A stretch of 64,000 nt of DNA from Parietaria judaica. Lineage: Eukaryota; Streptophyta; Magnoliopsida; Rosales; Urticaceae. The notes beneath the pieces are model-generated. The model was not told the origin of the DNA. It made no database searches and saw only the letters and a program-made list of their open reading frames with translations. The stretch spans positions 124,001 to 188,000 of the forward strand of contig OX940865.1 of NCBI GenBank assembly GCA_954871525.1. Direction: 5' to 3'. Positions 26,344 through 36,400 of the stretch are shown in pieces (position 1 is the stretch's first letter; every line of letters starts with the position of its first letter). The position numbers and the translations under genes were made by a program.

Positions 26344-26997
26344 AAGACATCCTCACATGGTAAGGAATCTGTTTGAAGGTATAAAGAACATTTATAGGGC
26401 GTCCCTTATCTTCCTTGGAGGCTGAGGAGACATGAGGAGGTGTTTAGAGGAATTTGGAATGAATATTTTTCTTATTGAGCCGATGTTTCCTGCGACTGGG
26501 AAGCTCGACTAGCATTTTCTTGTAGCTCGGAGGCTTTAGCCCGAGTTTCCTGCGCCTGGCGCTTCTTGGTCCATAGGTTTTGGGTGCTGTGGGCGGCCCT
26601 CGGGTGCTTCCATTGTCCTTTAGGTGCCACGGGTGGCCTTCGGGTACCACGGGTGTGGCTAGAGCCGTAAGGGTGCGGTTGGAGCTGCAGGTTCCTTTTG
26701 CAGATGCGGCTTTGGCCATAGGTTTCAGGTGTTTTGGATAGTCCTTGAGTGCTGCCTCGTTCGGTTAGAGCCACAAGGTTGTGGCTAGAGCCGCGGTTTT
26801 TTGTCGCAAATGCGGCTTCGGGCATAAGTTTCAGGTATCGTGGGTGGTCCTCCACTACCGCTAGTAGCCTTTGGGTGCGGCGGGTGACCTTCGGGTGCGG
26901 CGGGTGGCATATGGGTGCCGCGGGGTGCGGCTTGGAAGCTTGAGCCACTTATTTCTACGGCTGGGAAGCTTGGGCTACAGTTTCCTAAAGCATATCA
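26344..26997. repeat. G+C-rich degenerate repeat between elements A and G2
   Basis: From about 26560 to 26930 the sequence is a patchwork of variants of GGGTGCGGCGGGTGGCCTTC and TTCGGGTGCCACGGG. It is far more GC-rich than its surroundings. It produces a 158-codon minus-strand frame of low-complexity composition, which I do not regard as a gene. It may be a minisatellite inside a Gypsy LTR. Confidence 0.45.
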
Positions 26998-27147
26998 GTT
27001 AGGAACTTACGATATAGCTTGTGCGGCCTTTTCCTCGTGTCTGATCATTGCTCCGTGTGCTTCCAAAATGTTTCATTTAGGCTTCACAATTCATTTTAGG
27101 TGGTTTGTGATCTTTTGGGGGTCAACTTTTCACGTGACCAAAAATCT
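26998..27147 (-). repeat. G1-like LTR head
   Basis: On the minus strand it starts TGTTGAGATTTTTGGTCACG at about 27147 and aligns with the G1 LTR head at 3120-3254 (CACGTGAAAA; GATCATTG; GCGGCCTTTTCC). By eye identity is about 75%, similar to the rest of the G1 LTR pair. It could be the displaced outer end of the G1 5' LTR, separated by insertion of element A. Confidence 0.45.
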
Positions 27148-27164
27148 CAACAGCATGTACTAGT

Positions 27165-27682
27165 GCTAGTTGTTGAGCAAACATTTGGTTGACTAGTCTT
27201 TGATATGTGGATCTGGCATTTTTCAACCTGAATGATATCAATTTGTAGCAGTAGATGCCTCGATCGGTTATGAATGCCATTTTTTCTTGGTCCTCGGGAC
27301 GCTTGAGTATCTAGTTATACCCCAAAATAGTGTCCAGAAACGATAGTCATTCGTACCCGCACGTTACTTTGACTAAACAGTCAATGTAAGACATCGGGAA
27401 ATTGTCTTTCCGACATGCTTTATTCAGGTCGGTAAAGTCTATACAGACTCTTGCCTTCCCATATTTCTTTTTTACTACCATTTTGTTCGCTAACCAGACC
27501 GGGTATTCAACCTCCCAGATAGATCCAATTATCAACAGCTTTGTGACTTCTTCGTTTACCACTTGGGCTCGATCGGGGGCTAATTTTTGCCTTTTTTGTT
27601 TCACCTGCTTATAGCTAGGATCCACGTTTTGGCGATGGGATGTAATGCTTGGGTCTATGCTGACATATCCTTGTGGGAACAT
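27165..27682 (-). pseudogene. G2 reverse transcriptase, 5' part
   Basis: The minus-strand frame 27682-27347 contains hallmark Gypsy RT blocks: VDPSYKQVKQKRQKLAPDR, then KARVCIDFTDLNKACRKDNF. After stops near 27345 and 27318 the same domain continues as PEDQEKMAFITDRGIYCYK and TYQRLVNQMFAQQL. The catalytic YxDD block and everything after it are missing. RT would copy element RNA into DNA, but this copy cannot. Confidence is high for the family and the interrupted state. Confidence 0.88.
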
Positions 27683-27879
27683 GCAAAGAAGTCTCTATTC
27701 TTGATGAGGAATTTGACGACCCCGGTTCCCACCCGGTGGTCCGGGTTATCCAGGTCTATTTGGACTTCATTGTCATCTCCACGTTGGGGCCATCATTTTC
27801 GTCATCCTCTTCTTGGAGGGTTTCCTATTTCCTCTCCTCTACTGACATTAATTGTTATTTGGTAATGTCTTCAGGTTGA

Positions 27880-28400
27880 GGTCAGGGGGCCTGAAATATC
27901 CGAAAGTTGTTCATGTAGCAAATCTGGGCTTGTTTCTGGTTTCCCATAACCTCCCTAATATTACCGTTCAGCTTATGGAAGCAATCATATTATAAACCGA
28001 TGGGAAATCGATCACAAAGTTATTTTTTATTTTGCACACCCCACCAATAGATATAGCCAAACGGACTTTTCCTATCGTGTTGATTTGTCTCTCCATTAAA
28101 TCCAGTCAGTGGGATACGTTCCTTGTTTTAGCAGCAGGCTTAGGAATATGACGTCAACTTAACTGCCATTATCGATCAGTATTATGTCCATGTCAAAGGC
28201 TAAGACTCGAAAAGACATGACAATGGCATTGTCATGCGAGCCGACTAGCGTTGCTGCTTCACTATCCTTGAACTTAAGTTCTTAATACGGTTTGTTCCGG
28301 GGGAGAACTACGGGTCCGACTAGCAGCCTCCTTTGATGGGTTTTGATGGAGTTAACCGAGTTTTCATGTATTAGGGATTCTCCTACGATTGTTCAGATCT
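27880..28400 (-). pseudogene. G2 aspartic protease region (broken)
   Basis: Reading the minus strand in pieces gives DIILIDNGS, a stop, then VDVIF, equivalent to the retroviral-type protease active-site loop (usually D-T/N-G-S-S-V-D). It is followed by RIPLTGFNGET and then MGNQKQAQICY, in the order known from Gypsy gag-pol linkers. Several stops interrupt it. Confidence 0.55.
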
Positions 28401-28589
28401 TCCTCATAGGCTCCTAGACCTTTTCATATTTCTCCTCGGTATCTTTTTACTCATGTTCGTCTTGTTCTTCTTTCATAAGGACCCTGCCTCATTTGTTTGG
28501 TTGGGCATTTCCTTTTTCCCCCGATTCTCGTTCAGCTGTTTTCTCATGGTTCTGGGTGGATTTTGTTTTTAGGGTTTATGTTCGGGTGG

Positions 28590-30311
28590 CTATCCATTTT
28601 TCAGCTTGTTAACGAATGATATGTCTCCCAGTTCTCTATTGACATAGTTTTTTTCTAGACAGGCCCGGAGTACAATACAATTCCTAGTATGGTGTTCGTG
28701 TGTCTTGTGGAAACTACCCCATGCTCTTGGGTCGTGCTTTGGGAAGATGGCGTATGTGTACGGAACATAGTGCTTTGAGTTGACCAAGACTTCTCCGAAT
28801 GCTTCCTCAAATTATATTTTCCTTCATTGTTTGCGGGTTTTGAATTGACGTTGAAAACATACGGATTTCCGAGCTAGGCCTACTGATCCCCCCCCCCCCC
28901 CCCCCAAATCAAAAAAAAAATTCCATTTTGGTGGGGTCGCATGTACCTAGGAGGCGCGCTCCTTTGTCCCTTGGATATTACTGTTGGGTACTCCAAACCT
29001 TTGTTGTCCGGTGTGGAAGGATTGCACCTGAACTCTTGACAGCTTGGATTGAGATCCGTAATTTCTCCAAAAGGCCTCGTGCTCCTCATCGTTCTTCATC
29101 AAGTGGGAGGTCCTATGAATCACGTCCTCGATTGAGTTGTACCGGTTTACGAGTATGTCCGTCTTGAATTAGAGTCGTACCACAACTCGCAACTCGCTTT
29201 TCAAAGCGGTTATCGTTGTTTCGTCGCTGATTCTGTTGATTTTTACCATGGTCATCTTGAATCTGACCATAAAATCTCTGAGTGGCTCGTTCGTCTAATG
29301 TTGGAGCGTGTAAAGGTTAGCCACAGTCGTTTCTTTTTCCATAAACATAGAAATTTTTTGAGGAATTTGGTAGTCAAATATTCAAAGTTTTCTATGGACC
29401 TGGGTTCTAGTTTGGAAAAAAAATTCCATTCCTGGACCTACTAGGTTTTCAACAAAGTACTGGCAACGACCACCGTCTTTTTTGTGTGCCTCTAGGTTTT
29501 CCCATTCTATTGCGATCCTGAAGGATTTCAGATGGACTTTGGGATCGGTTGTCCCGTCATATCTAGGCAGATTCAGGCGGTCGCAGTCCCGGAGCTTAGT
29601 GCTCGTGATTTTCGTTGAGAAAGTTGTTCTCCTCAACTCTTCTACGAGCCGTTCAATTTCCGGGGCAGTGGTTGTGACGTTGTGCACTCGGGTGAGTTTT
29701 TCACTCATCCGCTCCATGGTGCGCTTTAGATCTTCTAGTTCAGCAATTTGAATCGTGGGCTCGTTGCGCTCTTGGTAATAGGAATCATGTCCGAACAACA
29801 GACTAGGCTAATTCCGGTAAGGGATTCTCTGGTTTTGGGGACCATAGTTTTTTTTATGGCTTCGTTCACGCCCTCCAAGATGTTCGGTTGGTTGGAGCTA
29901 CAACGGCTGTTTTAGGCAAAGTTTTCTATCCCTCGTGGGTTTATTCTCGATGTCAGCATATGAAATTGTTCTGCTCCATTGCTTGGCGGTGGAAGCGTTA
30001 TGGGAAGAGGACCGCGAGGCGGTGGTGGGGTAGATTTATCGTTGGGGCTTGCGGATTTTCCATATCGATGAAATCAAAGTGAAGAACATTGAGATTGCCT
30101 CGCCCCTGATGTCCGGATTATGTCTGGTGTTTCCACAACTAGAGCCCCACTAATGCTCATTTTGAGCCCGGTTTGCCATGAGGAGTTCGATCTGATCATG
30201 GTTCTCAGCGTTCTGGGTTTCCAGATATAACTTGAGGTTGCCGAGTTTTGCAGTTTGTCCGGGATTTTCAACCATGGACTTGTTGACAGTCTGATTTTCT
30301 TCGGAGCTCAT
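28590..30311 (-). pseudogene. G2 gag pseudogene
   Basis: Starts at an ATG at 30311 on the minus strand (MSSEENQTVNKSM). The capsid core is in the frame 29798-29382 (LNLPRYDGTTDPKVHLKSF), continuing as NEPLRDFMVRFKMTM near 29290. The C-terminal part at 28787-28590 (HKTHEHHTRNCIVLRACLEK) matches the H-H-T-x-x-C-x-x-L pattern of Gypsy gag. Stops, frameshifts and an 18-base C run at 28888 break it. Confidence 0.75.
28888..28905. repeat. Homopolymer run of 18 C
   Basis: Eighteen consecutive C followed by A-rich sequence inside the G2 gag pseudogene. Its true length may be uncertain because such runs are hard to sequence. Confidence 0.8.
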
Positions 30312-30364
30312 TATTGCTGAGTGTTATCGATCTTGTAGGAGTTTGTGAGATCAATTTCTTATAG

Positions 30365-30379
30365 AAGGCGCTAAACTAT
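30365..30379 (-). other. G2 primer-binding site
   Basis: Just inside the LTR end, the minus strand reads TTTAGCGCCTTCTATAAG. This is a decayed form of the TTTGGCGCCGTCTGTGGG block that follows the 5' LTR in many plant Gypsy elements. Confidence 0.6.
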
Positions 30380-31172
30380 TGACATAGTTTCCCATCTCAA
30401 ACAGTTAAGGTAACTTGTGGATGTATGATTTTAAACTTGCTTTTATGGAATTCGATCTTTCAAAAACTCTCAAACACTCTATATGTATAAGTATATTTAT
30501 ATATATATAAGAAAATAAATGAGAGGAGGGGTTTTTAGAGAGGTTCGTCCCACGGCGATAGTTGACTACGTCCTCTGTTAGTTTATTGCAATGAGAAGCG
30601 TAGACTGACAACTACATGCAACAATCACGTCAAGAAAGAAGAAAGAGAAGAAGTGGAGAAAATAAAAAGGAAAAGCTCTAAATACAATATATGGCCGGAC
30701 AGAAAGCTCTCAATATATTCTCTCTAGAGAGTATATGTTTGTGATTCTTTATCTTAGGTTGGTATTTATAGCATTCAATCTTCGCGCTGGACTTTCTCGA
30801 ATCCTGGAGTTGTCCTTATGAACTAACCCGACTTACTGGCTGACTCGTGTTCCACGACTGCATTCTTTACGTCGAGTTGGACCCTTGACTGAATAGAGCC
30901 GTTGAGAATTTGACTTTTATGCTTTTAGTCTTTCGTCCATTTTAAATTTGTGAAGCTGGACAGGAGTTATGACGATACTACCCTTCCTCATCTCCTATAA
31001 TGGGTAGCTTTTAGGCTTTTAACCGGCTAGCTTATGTTCGTTGGCCTTACAATTGCCATTTTCCTTAATGGGCTTTTGGGCTTCGTAAATAGACTTATTT
31101 TTATCTATTCTTTTAAGCCATTAATTTATTTTGTTACGATTAATTCATAACTCTTACATATCGTATTTAACA
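30380..31172 (-). repeat. G2 5' LTR
   Basis: On the minus strand it runs from TGTTAAATACGATATG (31172) to ATGTCA (30380), 793 bp, with TG...CA ends and the PBS directly after. It contains a TATTTATAGCATTC promoter-like block near 30770 on the plus strand. The matching 3' LTR is not in the window. Confidence 0.65.
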
Positions 31173-32163
31173 AAACTAAATTTACACATGAACAAATGAT
31201 TAAGAACGATCTTATTTTCCCTTCTCCAATATTTTCTTATTGGATAGTGGGGCGTTTGCGATTATATTTAAACTTTAAAACGCTTAGCCAGTTTAGTTAT
31301 CACTAAAAACAATAAAAAAAAAATGGTTCGATGAAGTTAGTTATTAAAATAACTTAAACATCTACATTCTTAGAATATTATATAAAAAAATGATATCATA
31401 AAAGTTTACCTATAAACTGTAACGGTGATGAAAATAATATCTAAATGAGTTTTGATGATATATTTAACCCGTAAATTATTTAGATTGTGTTTTACGATAA
31501 AAATATCTATATTTATATTGAACTCAAATAGTGATGAATTTGTGGGTAGTATTGTATACAATTTTTTTTATAATCTATTATTGAAATCGTTTGTTGTAAT
31601 TGAAGGACCTTGACTATATAGCTCGACCATTACATTACAAAAAGATAATAAATACGTGCAATTACCACAAATGAAATTACTAATCTTAGTATCATAAACT
31701 AAAAACTACAACACATTTATATGAAATTGCCTACAAAAATAAAATAATTAAATGCCAAATAGAGTTGAATACAAACTTGCAATACATTGACAGGCAAAAT
31801 AGCAAACCTAACTGTAATGTAATTAATATCATTGTTATGCGTATTTTTCGGATAATATAAATATTGGGCTCCATTGATGAAGTCAACGATTGAGAGCCCA
31901 AGAACAAACTCATTTCGCGGTGTATAGAATTATTTATTGAGTAGTTATATTTTAGACACAATAAAAATAAAGTAAATATATTTTTAATATCTTTTATATT
32001 TTTCATCGATAAATCCGGCGATTATTGATTAACTTGTGTTTTATAGATAACCCTAAACCCTATATCGATAACCAGTTTATTAGAAAGAAAAAAAAGAGGT
32101 GACCCTGATCCGAGTATTAGTTAACAAATTTTCAAATTAAAAAACACAAAAACAGGCAATACC
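31173..32163. other. AT-rich intergenic DNA
   Basis: No gene recognised. It lies between the end of G2 and a ubiquitin-eS31 pseudogene. Small open frames here (for example 32006-31731 minus) look like chance. Confidence 0.4.
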
Positions 32164-32333
32164 ATCCCGCCAGAGCAGCAATGCCTCATCTTCACCGTCA
32201 TGCAGTTTGTTGACTTCGTGGCGGCGCCAAGAAGAAGAAGGTCAAGCTCGCCGTTCTCCAGTTATACTCTTACAAGGTCCAGAGGCTTAGGAAGGAGTGC
32301 TCCAACGCCGACCACTTAGAAAACCATTACTAA
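32164..32333 (+). pseudogene. Ubiquitin-eS31 (RPS27a) fusion pseudogene fragment
   Basis: Two short blocks match the ubiquitin-ribosomal protein eS31 fusion. Bases 32164-32193 read IPPEQQCLIF, the ubiquitin segment normally IPPDQQRLIF. Bases 32223-32333 read GAKKKKVKLAVLQLYSYKVQ followed by RLRKECSNADHLENHY and a stop, matching the eS31 region after its Lys-rich linker. The frames differ between blocks. The rest of ubiquitin, the Gly-Gly junction, much of the linker and most of the zinc-binding part of eS31 are missing. The functional protein supplies ubiquitin and a 40S subunit protein; this copy cannot. The absence of introns fits a processed copy, although the parent gene is often intronless too. 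Confidence 0.82.
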
Positions 32334-33435
32334 TTCCAGGTTACTAAAACCCAAAACGCGGTTAGTATGTTACTAAACCCCGGAGTTTAGATAAAATATT
32401 ATAAATCTGACATTGATACTAACTCAATACTCACCCAGTAAAATGACATCTATGTTTAAAAAGTTTTGATTGGTATATTTGAGAATGGGTAATGTTATGT
32501 ATTAATGGTTTTATAGTTGCTTTTACTTTTTTTTTTTTTTTTAAAGGGTGAATATTCGAGTTAAAACCCGGATCTGGATTAAAAAGACGAACCCTGAATC
32601 AAATTCGGGTTTGTGTTTTCAAATAAAAGCCGGGTAATTACTTGATACCGGATTTCCGGGTTTTGTCTTTAAATAACTAGGTTCAGGTTTGAAAAGTAAA
32701 AACCTGGAAATCAGAGTTTTGAATACTAAAAAACTGGGTTTTTAGCTGTAAGTGCAGCAATGATTAGAATTTTCAGATCGTATGAGCTAGGTTTAGCCCA
32801 AATTTTGGGGATTTCTCTTTAATTACTTGGAACTTTGAACGCTCCGTCGCTTTTTAGTGCTTAATTTTTTTCATGGGTGTGATTTGTTGGTCTCAAAATG
32901 GTCAAGATCTCCACTCCATTTGAATAGGATTTTCATGGTTCTAATTTGGATATTGATTGATTTCATGCATAACATCCATATCTAGTTCAGAATGAAAATG
33001 AAGGATTATGCGCTTGTTTCCTGAAATAAAGCATTTTAGATTAACAAAGCAATAGTATTAGTGGCCATTGAATTGTGCACCAACCTTTAAATTTAAAATT
33101 TTGCCGGCAATTCCTCTTAAATTTTGTAATATAACACATTGTCCCTGACGTTACAAAATATATTAACTTGTACGTTACGCTAAAATAGTCAAGAAAACTA
33201 TTTCTTAATGAAAAATCACAAAAAATATCAATTAAGTTGTGTCTCTTGTACAACTGTCAACTCTTATTACTCAGTGATTGTATTAATGTACAACTCAATA
33301 CCCAAAAAAAAAAAACTATTTGTTATTAGGGTTTTCTGACCAAACAATTAAATGAACACTTCCACTCTATAGTCTGTTGCAAAAATATAAAGAAAGCCCT
33401 TCACTCATCATGTGAGTTCAGAAATCATTAGATGC
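32334..33435. other. Intergenic DNA 3' of the phospholipase D gene
   Basis: No gene recognised. 32550-32730 holds short inverted and direct variants of AACCCGGAT, CCGGATTTCCGGGTTTT and AATTCGGGTTT, resembling the subterminal repeats of the hAT element at 46.4 kb but without clear ends. 33060-33300 is AT-rich. The polyadenylation region of the PLD gene should lie just below 33436. Confidence 0.4.
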
Positions 33436-36400
33436 TCATATGGTGAGATTTTCTTGAATCGCGATAAAAGAACCGACGATGTTCCCTCCGATATCCGGGA
33501 AAGTTTCGTGCCCGGGAAGTGACTTGACTTTGCCCTTTTTGTCAACCTCAACAGGGTATTGAAGAAGATGACCTTTCATCTCTGTCACCTCATCAGCGGC
33601 GAATTGTTTCCAGTTATTCTCTGCCATTGTTCGCACTTTTCTTACGCAGTCGATGCTCTCTGGTTGGGTGAAGCAGTCGTCAATGGTCCCTAAATGCTCG
33701 GCCCAAAGCGACATCCGGTAACCGTAAATCTGCCATTATTAAATTTAGTGTGGAAAATCAGTTTATAACCATGTTGTGGGGTTTAATCCAAGTCTAGATT
33801 CGAAGAAATTCCACGATTTAATACTTCATTTACGCGACAGTAAATGTAATCAAGACTTCCTTTGGGAGCACAAGTCTTGAGATTAAATAAGCTAACCAAC
33901 CCAACATAAGACGGTCACTACTAGTTGATATTAGGGTTTCCTAATCTCCCAATTATTGCATGTCCCACTTGATACCTAAACCATTAGAAAAGACTTGAAT
34001 GGACCCTTTGCCGGTACTTAAGTACCCAGCGCTTTTAGAATATCTTGATGAGCGGCGTGAATGATGACAGGATCAAATTAATTATAAGAGATTATATCAA
34101 TTCAGTTTAATTTGTTACATTACATGTTCTTTGATATTAAACCACATTAAAAGTTAGTGTGTGTTGATGCAGAAAAAGGTATCAACTCTTAGCCGCTCAA
34201 TTACCCGTAACAGTGTGATATTACCAAAACTGTGGTATTGTTTTTACTCAAAGAGAATAATTGTTATATTTTTCACCTGTCCGAGAGGATTCCGGTGCTT
34301 TCGTGCCCATGTGTGGTAAGGTTGGTAAGCTCCCATGGCGATCTCCGTATCTCTCGTGCCTTCCATGGACCGCTGATTGATGTTCGCAGACCCGATTATA
34401 ACGTATTCGTCATCCACAATCATGCCCTTCGAGTGAACGTAAATCATAAATCTTCGGCTTTTTCGGCTTAGTCCCTGCGATAATGCGAAAGGGCGTTTAA
34501 GACTTTTCGCAACAAACTCTTTCAACTATATGCTATAAACAGAAGAGTCTTTCACTCAAATCGCCCTTAAATGTCACCTTGGTGCACTTTGCCCCCTGAA
34601 TCTTCGTCCATGGTGCGATTTGGTCCACGGATTTATATTTTAATGCGAAGTACCCTGTATTATTTTGGCGAATTTTGCTTTCTAAATCTTTATTTTAATG
34701 CAAAATGCTCTAGTAGAGAGAGGTGGGGGTGTTCTGCACTCAAATAAACATTCAGAAGGCTAAACTATATTTACGTGCACTTTTCTCTCTAAATCTTCAT
34801 TTATGGTGTACTGTGTCCCCTGAACATTCATTTAATGCATCAAAATGTCGAATTGCATCATATGCAATTTGCTCCTTGAATTTTTATTTGAATGCATATT
34901 AGCAGGGTATGAATGTTCCAAGGGCAAACTCACCAAAATAAAATTCAGAGGGATTGCTACCAATTATTATAATAATTTGGACATTTTGATGATTCTAGTG
35001 AGTTGTAAACACGAGTGTACGAACCTGAGGAGTGTTTGCAGCAGTGGGACTTTCGGTGGCATTTCCTTCTTTTCCATCCACAGCCTCACGGTTTCCGAGG
35101 CAGAAGAAGTTCAGATAGTCTTGCGGCGTGTATATTCCATCAAGCCCCGCTTCTCGAAGAGCCTTAGAAATTGTCTCATACATATTTTGCATCGTCTTGT
35201 TCTGAAAAGTCATAGATTTTGATCTTTTTTAGAGAATGTTATAATCACGAAAAACCCCTTCATGAAAAGATAACATCAAGACATAAAATGATACCAGAAC
35301 TACGTAGAATTATATAACAAACAAAAGACATGAATAAATATGAATCCGGGCCTTGCTCTTCCTTTTCCGATATGTAATGCTGACATATCAGAAATTCTGG
35401 AAACAAATATTCCCTATCTATGCCTTAATTAATTGAATAAAATAAATACTTAGCTTAAATAAACAAATAAACTGAAATAAATGAATTAAAAGATTAAAGT
35501 ACCTGCCAAAATAGAATCCTTTGTGTCGCATTACCACTAGGAACACCCTCTGGCCACATTGGAATTACAATATAAACCGCAAATCTCTCATTTGCTCTAA
35601 TCTTCTCGGCAATTTTTAGTGCGATTTCCATTGGAATTAAATTATTAGCGCCTGCCATAATGAAACAAATTCCAGTTTCAGCTTAAAAACTTCAAACCGA
35701 AGATTAAAAAAAATTGAGCGAAATAAAATTCTTTAAAGATAGTTAATTTCTCACCCAAGTCTTTATGTGAACTCCAATTATAAGAAGACCCAACGAAATA
35801 CTGGTTCTCTATATAAATGTAATGTTGGGCTGCCCGAATGGCCTTCACGTATGCAGTGTGTATACTCATGTCAATCAGCACATTTTTGCCACACACCAAA
35901 TTCTGTGAAGAAGGCTTGTATTAGTCTATTGAGGGACCATATTGAAATAAACTAAAACTGAACGGCTAAAAGACATAAAGCGGCATAAGCAGTAAACTAA
36001 AATGCCCAATTTTCCCTTCCTTCGTTGCTGCATAACTTATCATATGATATTTATAGTAATATACTTTCTCACCTTGCCTGGGGCCTCTTTCGGATCCTTG
36101 GGGAAATTCTTAACCGAGTTTGAATCAATCGATCGAAATATCTGCATAGGAACGAAATTATGAGATGCTTTTTACACGAATTATTTTTCATCAACGCCAA
36201 AAGTGGCCCTCATGTATCAGAAAATTACATACATAACCTCTTTGACAGTAATTGTGTTATTTGGTAAGATATTATATTTAATAATTAAACATTCGCAGAG
36301 TAGATTTTAATATAAATATATCGTGAAATTATACTTTTTCCTTAAACTATTTTCAATCCATTAACCTAATAAAATAGAAGACCAAATACTCTACAAATTT

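Larger units (their letters stand above)
27150..31172 (-). mobile_element. Gypsy-type LTR retrotransposon relic G2 (Tat/Retand-like)
   Basis: Minus-strand order is 5' LTR (31172-30380), PBS, gag (30311-28590), protease region (28400-27880) and the start of reverse transcriptase (27640-27165). This is the canonical Ty3/Gypsy order. The pol region ends abruptly at the G1-like LTR head, and the rest of pol and the 3' LTR are not found. Many stops and indels show it is inactive. Confidence 0.75.

Noticed and set aside
26472..26948. 158-codon minus-strand open frame
   Set aside because: It lies in a reiterated G+C-rich tract, is low in complexity (P, T, K, Q rich) and has no recognisable domain. 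The open frame follows from base composition.
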